DNA from: a bacterium
GTDB taxonomy: Bacteria > CAYTYR01 > UBA6262
Direction of reading: 5' to 3'
Length of the DNA: 64,000 nucleotides
Assembly: GCA_028712365.1 (NCBI GenBank)
Contig: JAQTQE010000006.1
Coordinates: forward strand, 1 to 64,000
Positions 61,899 through 64,000 of the stretch are shown one piece after another. The notes under the pieces are model-generated. The model saw only the letters and a list, made by a program, of their open reading frames with translations, was not told where the DNA came from and ran no database searches. A program made the position numbers and the translations under genes. The number at the start of each line of letters is the position of its first letter. Position 1 is the first letter of the stretch.

Positions 61899-62853
61899 TT
61901 TTTAACTTCTTCCACCACTGTTGATTTGCTTTATACCAGGTAATGGTGTCTTGCAGGGCCTGATTGAAATCATGTTGCGGTTTCCAGCCCATTTCACTCC
62001 TCAGCTTGAAACAATCCAAGGCATACCGGCGATCATGACCGAGACGGTCATTGACCGGCTTAATAAAATCGTCGCCCTTGCCCAGTAATTCCAAGATCTT
62101 CTTAGTTAGCTCAATATTAGCCAGTTCATTGCCGCCGCCGATATTATAGATCTCGCCGGTTTTTCCCTTGTGCATCACCTGGTCTATAGCCTCGCAATTA
62201 TCCAGCACATATACCCAATCCCGCACATTTTTTCCATCGCCATAAAGAGGCACAGGCTTTTCTTCCAAAACATTGGTAATAAAAAGAGGCATCACTTTTT
62301 CCGGAAATTGGTACGGTCCGAAATTATTACTGGAACGGGTGATGATCACTGGTAATTGATAAGTGATATAATAAGACATAGACAGCAGGTCAGCGCTAGC
62401 TTTGGTCGCTGAATAAGGGCTGGATGGTTTCAGTTCATCTGCTTCCTTAAACGCCCCTTTTTCGATAGATCCGTATACTTCATCCGTCGATATCTGGATA
62501 TATTTACTGATATTGCTTTTCTTGGCCGCTTCCAGTAAGGTATAGGTCCCGAAAACATTGGTTTTGACAAAATCTCCCGCATTAGCGATAGAACGATCGA
62601 CATGGGTTTCCGCTGCAAAGTTAACAACGATCTGGGCTTCTTTGACACATTTGGCAACTATTTTCGGATCAGCGATATCTCCTTTGACAAATTCATACCG
62701 TTTGTTTTTTTCCAGATCCGCCAGATTTTCCAGATTTCCCGCGTAAGTTAATTTGTCCAAATTAATAATTTCATAATCAGGATATTTTTTCAGTATCTGC
62801 CTGATAAAATTTGATCCTATAAATCCCGCTCCACCCGTTACTAAAATCTTCAC
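61894..62853 (-). CDS. rmlB: dTDP-glucose 4,6-dehydratase
   Basis: KILVTGGAGFIGSNFIRQILKKYPDYEIINLDKLTYAGNLENL, STDEVYGSI, YSATKASADLL; GTG start at 62853 preceded by GGAGG (track start 62889 lies upstream of RBS). Confidence 0.95.
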   Translation of the reverse strand: MKILVTGGAGFIGSNFIRQILKKYPDYEIINLDKLTYAGNLENLADLEKNKRYEFVKGDIADPKIVAKCVKEAQIVVNFAAETHVDRSIANAGDFVKTNVFGTYTLLEAAKKSNISKYIQISTDEVYGSIEKGAFKEADELKPSSPYSATKASADLLSMSYYITYQLPVIITRSSNNFGPYQFPEKVMPLFITNVLEEKPVPLYGDGKNVRDWVYVLDNCEAIDQVMHKGKTGEIYNIGGGNELANIELTKKILELLGKGDDFIKPVNDRLGHDRRYALDCFKLRSEMGWKPQHDFNQALQDTITWYKANQQWWKKLKK

Positions 62854-62874
62854 AACTAATCCTCCTAATTTTTT

Positions 62875-62902
62875 ACTGCCGTCCGCCATCTGCTATCCGC
62901 CA
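62875..62902. repeat. Two tandem 14-bp imperfect repeats (actgccgtccgcca / tctgctatccgcca)
   Basis: Direct reading between rmlC and rmlB. Confidence 0.5.
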
Positions 62903-62909
62903 ACTGTAT

Positions 62910-63371
62910 CTACCAGCCTTTTTTAACCTGCCATGGTTTGTATGGCACTTCTTTAGAATCCAGAGTTATGCGAAATTCATCAGGCTGTTTATAATTATAC
63001 AATTGGTTGGGCACATTCATGATCCAGGCTTCATGCTCTGAGAGACACTCAAAACCATGTACGATCCCCACCGGGATGACTAAAGCCTGGGGTTTTTCCG
63101 CGCTCAATTCAAATTCATTAATCTCGCTTTTGGTCGCCGATCCTTCTCGCCTGTCAAACAGGACAATTTTAGCCTTACCACGCAAGACACAAAAATAATC
63201 CTATTGTTTCAAGTGGTAATGCCACCCTTTTACCCATCCTGGCTTGCAAACTGTGATATATGTTTGGCCAAAAGCCTTGAATTCGGGATAATCGCTGCGC
63301 AGTATTTCAAATAAAGCGCCCCGCTCATCTTTATGTACGGTTAAATCCTTGAGCACCACACCTGCTATCAT
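62910..63371 (-). pseudogene. rmlC: RmlC-family dTDP-4-dehydrorhamnose 3,5-epimerase with in-frame TAG at 63201-63203
   Basis: Translation from ATG 63371: MIAGVVLKDLTVHKDERGALFEILRSDYPEFKAFGQTYITVCKPGWVKGWHYHLKQ*DYFCVLRGKAKIVLFDRREGSATKSEINEFEL...; reading frame otherwise intact to TAG at 62910. Confidence 0.75.
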
Positions 63372-63387
63372 ACTATCCTTCCTTCCA

Positions 63388-64000
63388 TTAAAGTACTTCG
63401 ATCCTCGAACTATCTCCTACCATGATGCGATACGCTTGCGGCCGGGAGTGGGACTTCTTTACTTCCACGTTTTGGCCGATCAAACTGTCTTCAATCCTTC
63501 TAATGTCGATGATATGGCTGTTTTCCAGGACTATACTATGCTCTATCTCGCTGGATTCAATGCACGTACCAAAATAAATAGCTGAATATGGGCCGACATA
63601 AGAATTAATTATCTTGGCATTTTCACCGATTATGGCCGGACCCCGGACAACGCTGTTTTCAACGATCGCTCCTTTTTCAATAACCACTTTCCCTTCGATC
63701 TTTGATTTAGCGTCGATCCGTCCTTCATTGGTAAAGGTAAAGGTATCCAGGATGATGCTGTTGGCTTCCAGCATATCTTCCAGTTTGCCAGTGTCTTTCC
63801 ACCAGCCGGTGATAATATGCGGGTGTACTTTCTTCTTCTTATCAATGAGATTTTGAATAGCATCGGTGATTTCCAATTCGTTCCTGGCGCTGGGCTGGAT
63901 GCTGTTAACCGCTTCGAAAATCGACTGGTCGAACATATATACGCCGCACAAAGCTAAGTCACTACGGGGATGTTTTGGCTTTTCTTCCAACCTGATCACC
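63388..64000 (-). CDS. rmlA: Glucose-1-phosphate thymidylyltransferase, long form with C-terminal beta-helix; 5' part outside window
   Basis: VIRLEEKPKHPRSDLALCGVYMFDQSIFEAVNSIQPSARNELEITDAIQNLID...GWWKDTGKLEDMLEAN; open at right edge. Confidence 0.9.
   Translation of the reverse strand, partial: VIRLEEKPKHPRSDLALCGVYMFDQSIFEAVNSIQPSARNELEITDAIQNLIDKKKKVHPHIITGWWKDTGKLEDMLEANSIILDTFTFTNEGRIDAKSKIEGKVVIEKGAIVENSVVRGPAIIGENAKIINSYVGPYSAIYFGTCIESSEIEHSIVLENSHIIDIRRIEDSLIGQNVEVKKSHSRPQAYRIMVGDSSRIEVL

Noticed and set aside
62910-63371. Genome-wide amber (TAG) reassignment
   Set aside because: rmlB and the rmlC ORF itself end in TAG with downstream gene spacing that fits termination; only one internal TAG was found among about 60 genes

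Overview
The window is one continuous block of surface-polysaccharide biosynthesis genes. About 60 ORFs, all read from the minus strand, mostly overlap or sit within a few tens of bp of each other. In transcription order (high to low coordinate) I read these modules: (1) dTDP-rhamnose genes (rmlA partial, an rmlC-like ORF with an internal amber codon, rmlB, rmlD); (2) two exported or anchored proteins of unknown function and a UDP-glucose 6-dehydrogenase; (3) a CDP-3,6-dideoxyhexose set (rfbF, rfbG, rfbJ-like, CDP-tyvelose epimerase-like, rfbH) with an embedded MBL-fold hydrolase and a GT2; (4) a near-consensus sigma70-type promoter plus palindrome ahead of a Wzz-like protein and a winged-helix regulator; (5) a GDP-fucose-synthase-like gene and a complete-looking GDP-linked legionaminic acid pathway (legB, legC, ptmE-like, legH/neuD-like, legI, legG, legF); (6) an ABC flippase followed by a second ulosonic-acid cassette (Gfo/Idh/MocA oxidoreductase, NeuB-cupin fusion, HAD phosphatase, second CMP-sugar synthetase, two capsule-type transferases, one Cys-rich); (7) a C-methyl/amino sugar module; (8) a probable UDP-L-QuiNAc/FucNAc module with a WecA/MraY-type initiating transferase, flippase, polymerases and many glycosyltransferases. 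No rRNA, tRNA, CRISPR or transposase was recognised. Family calls come from reading motifs in translated ORFs; no database search was run. Best leads are the second ulosonic-acid cassette, the internal promoter/operator with a two-domain regulator, the amber codon in rmlC, the MBL gene in the dideoxyhexose operon, and the paired unknown envelope proteins.
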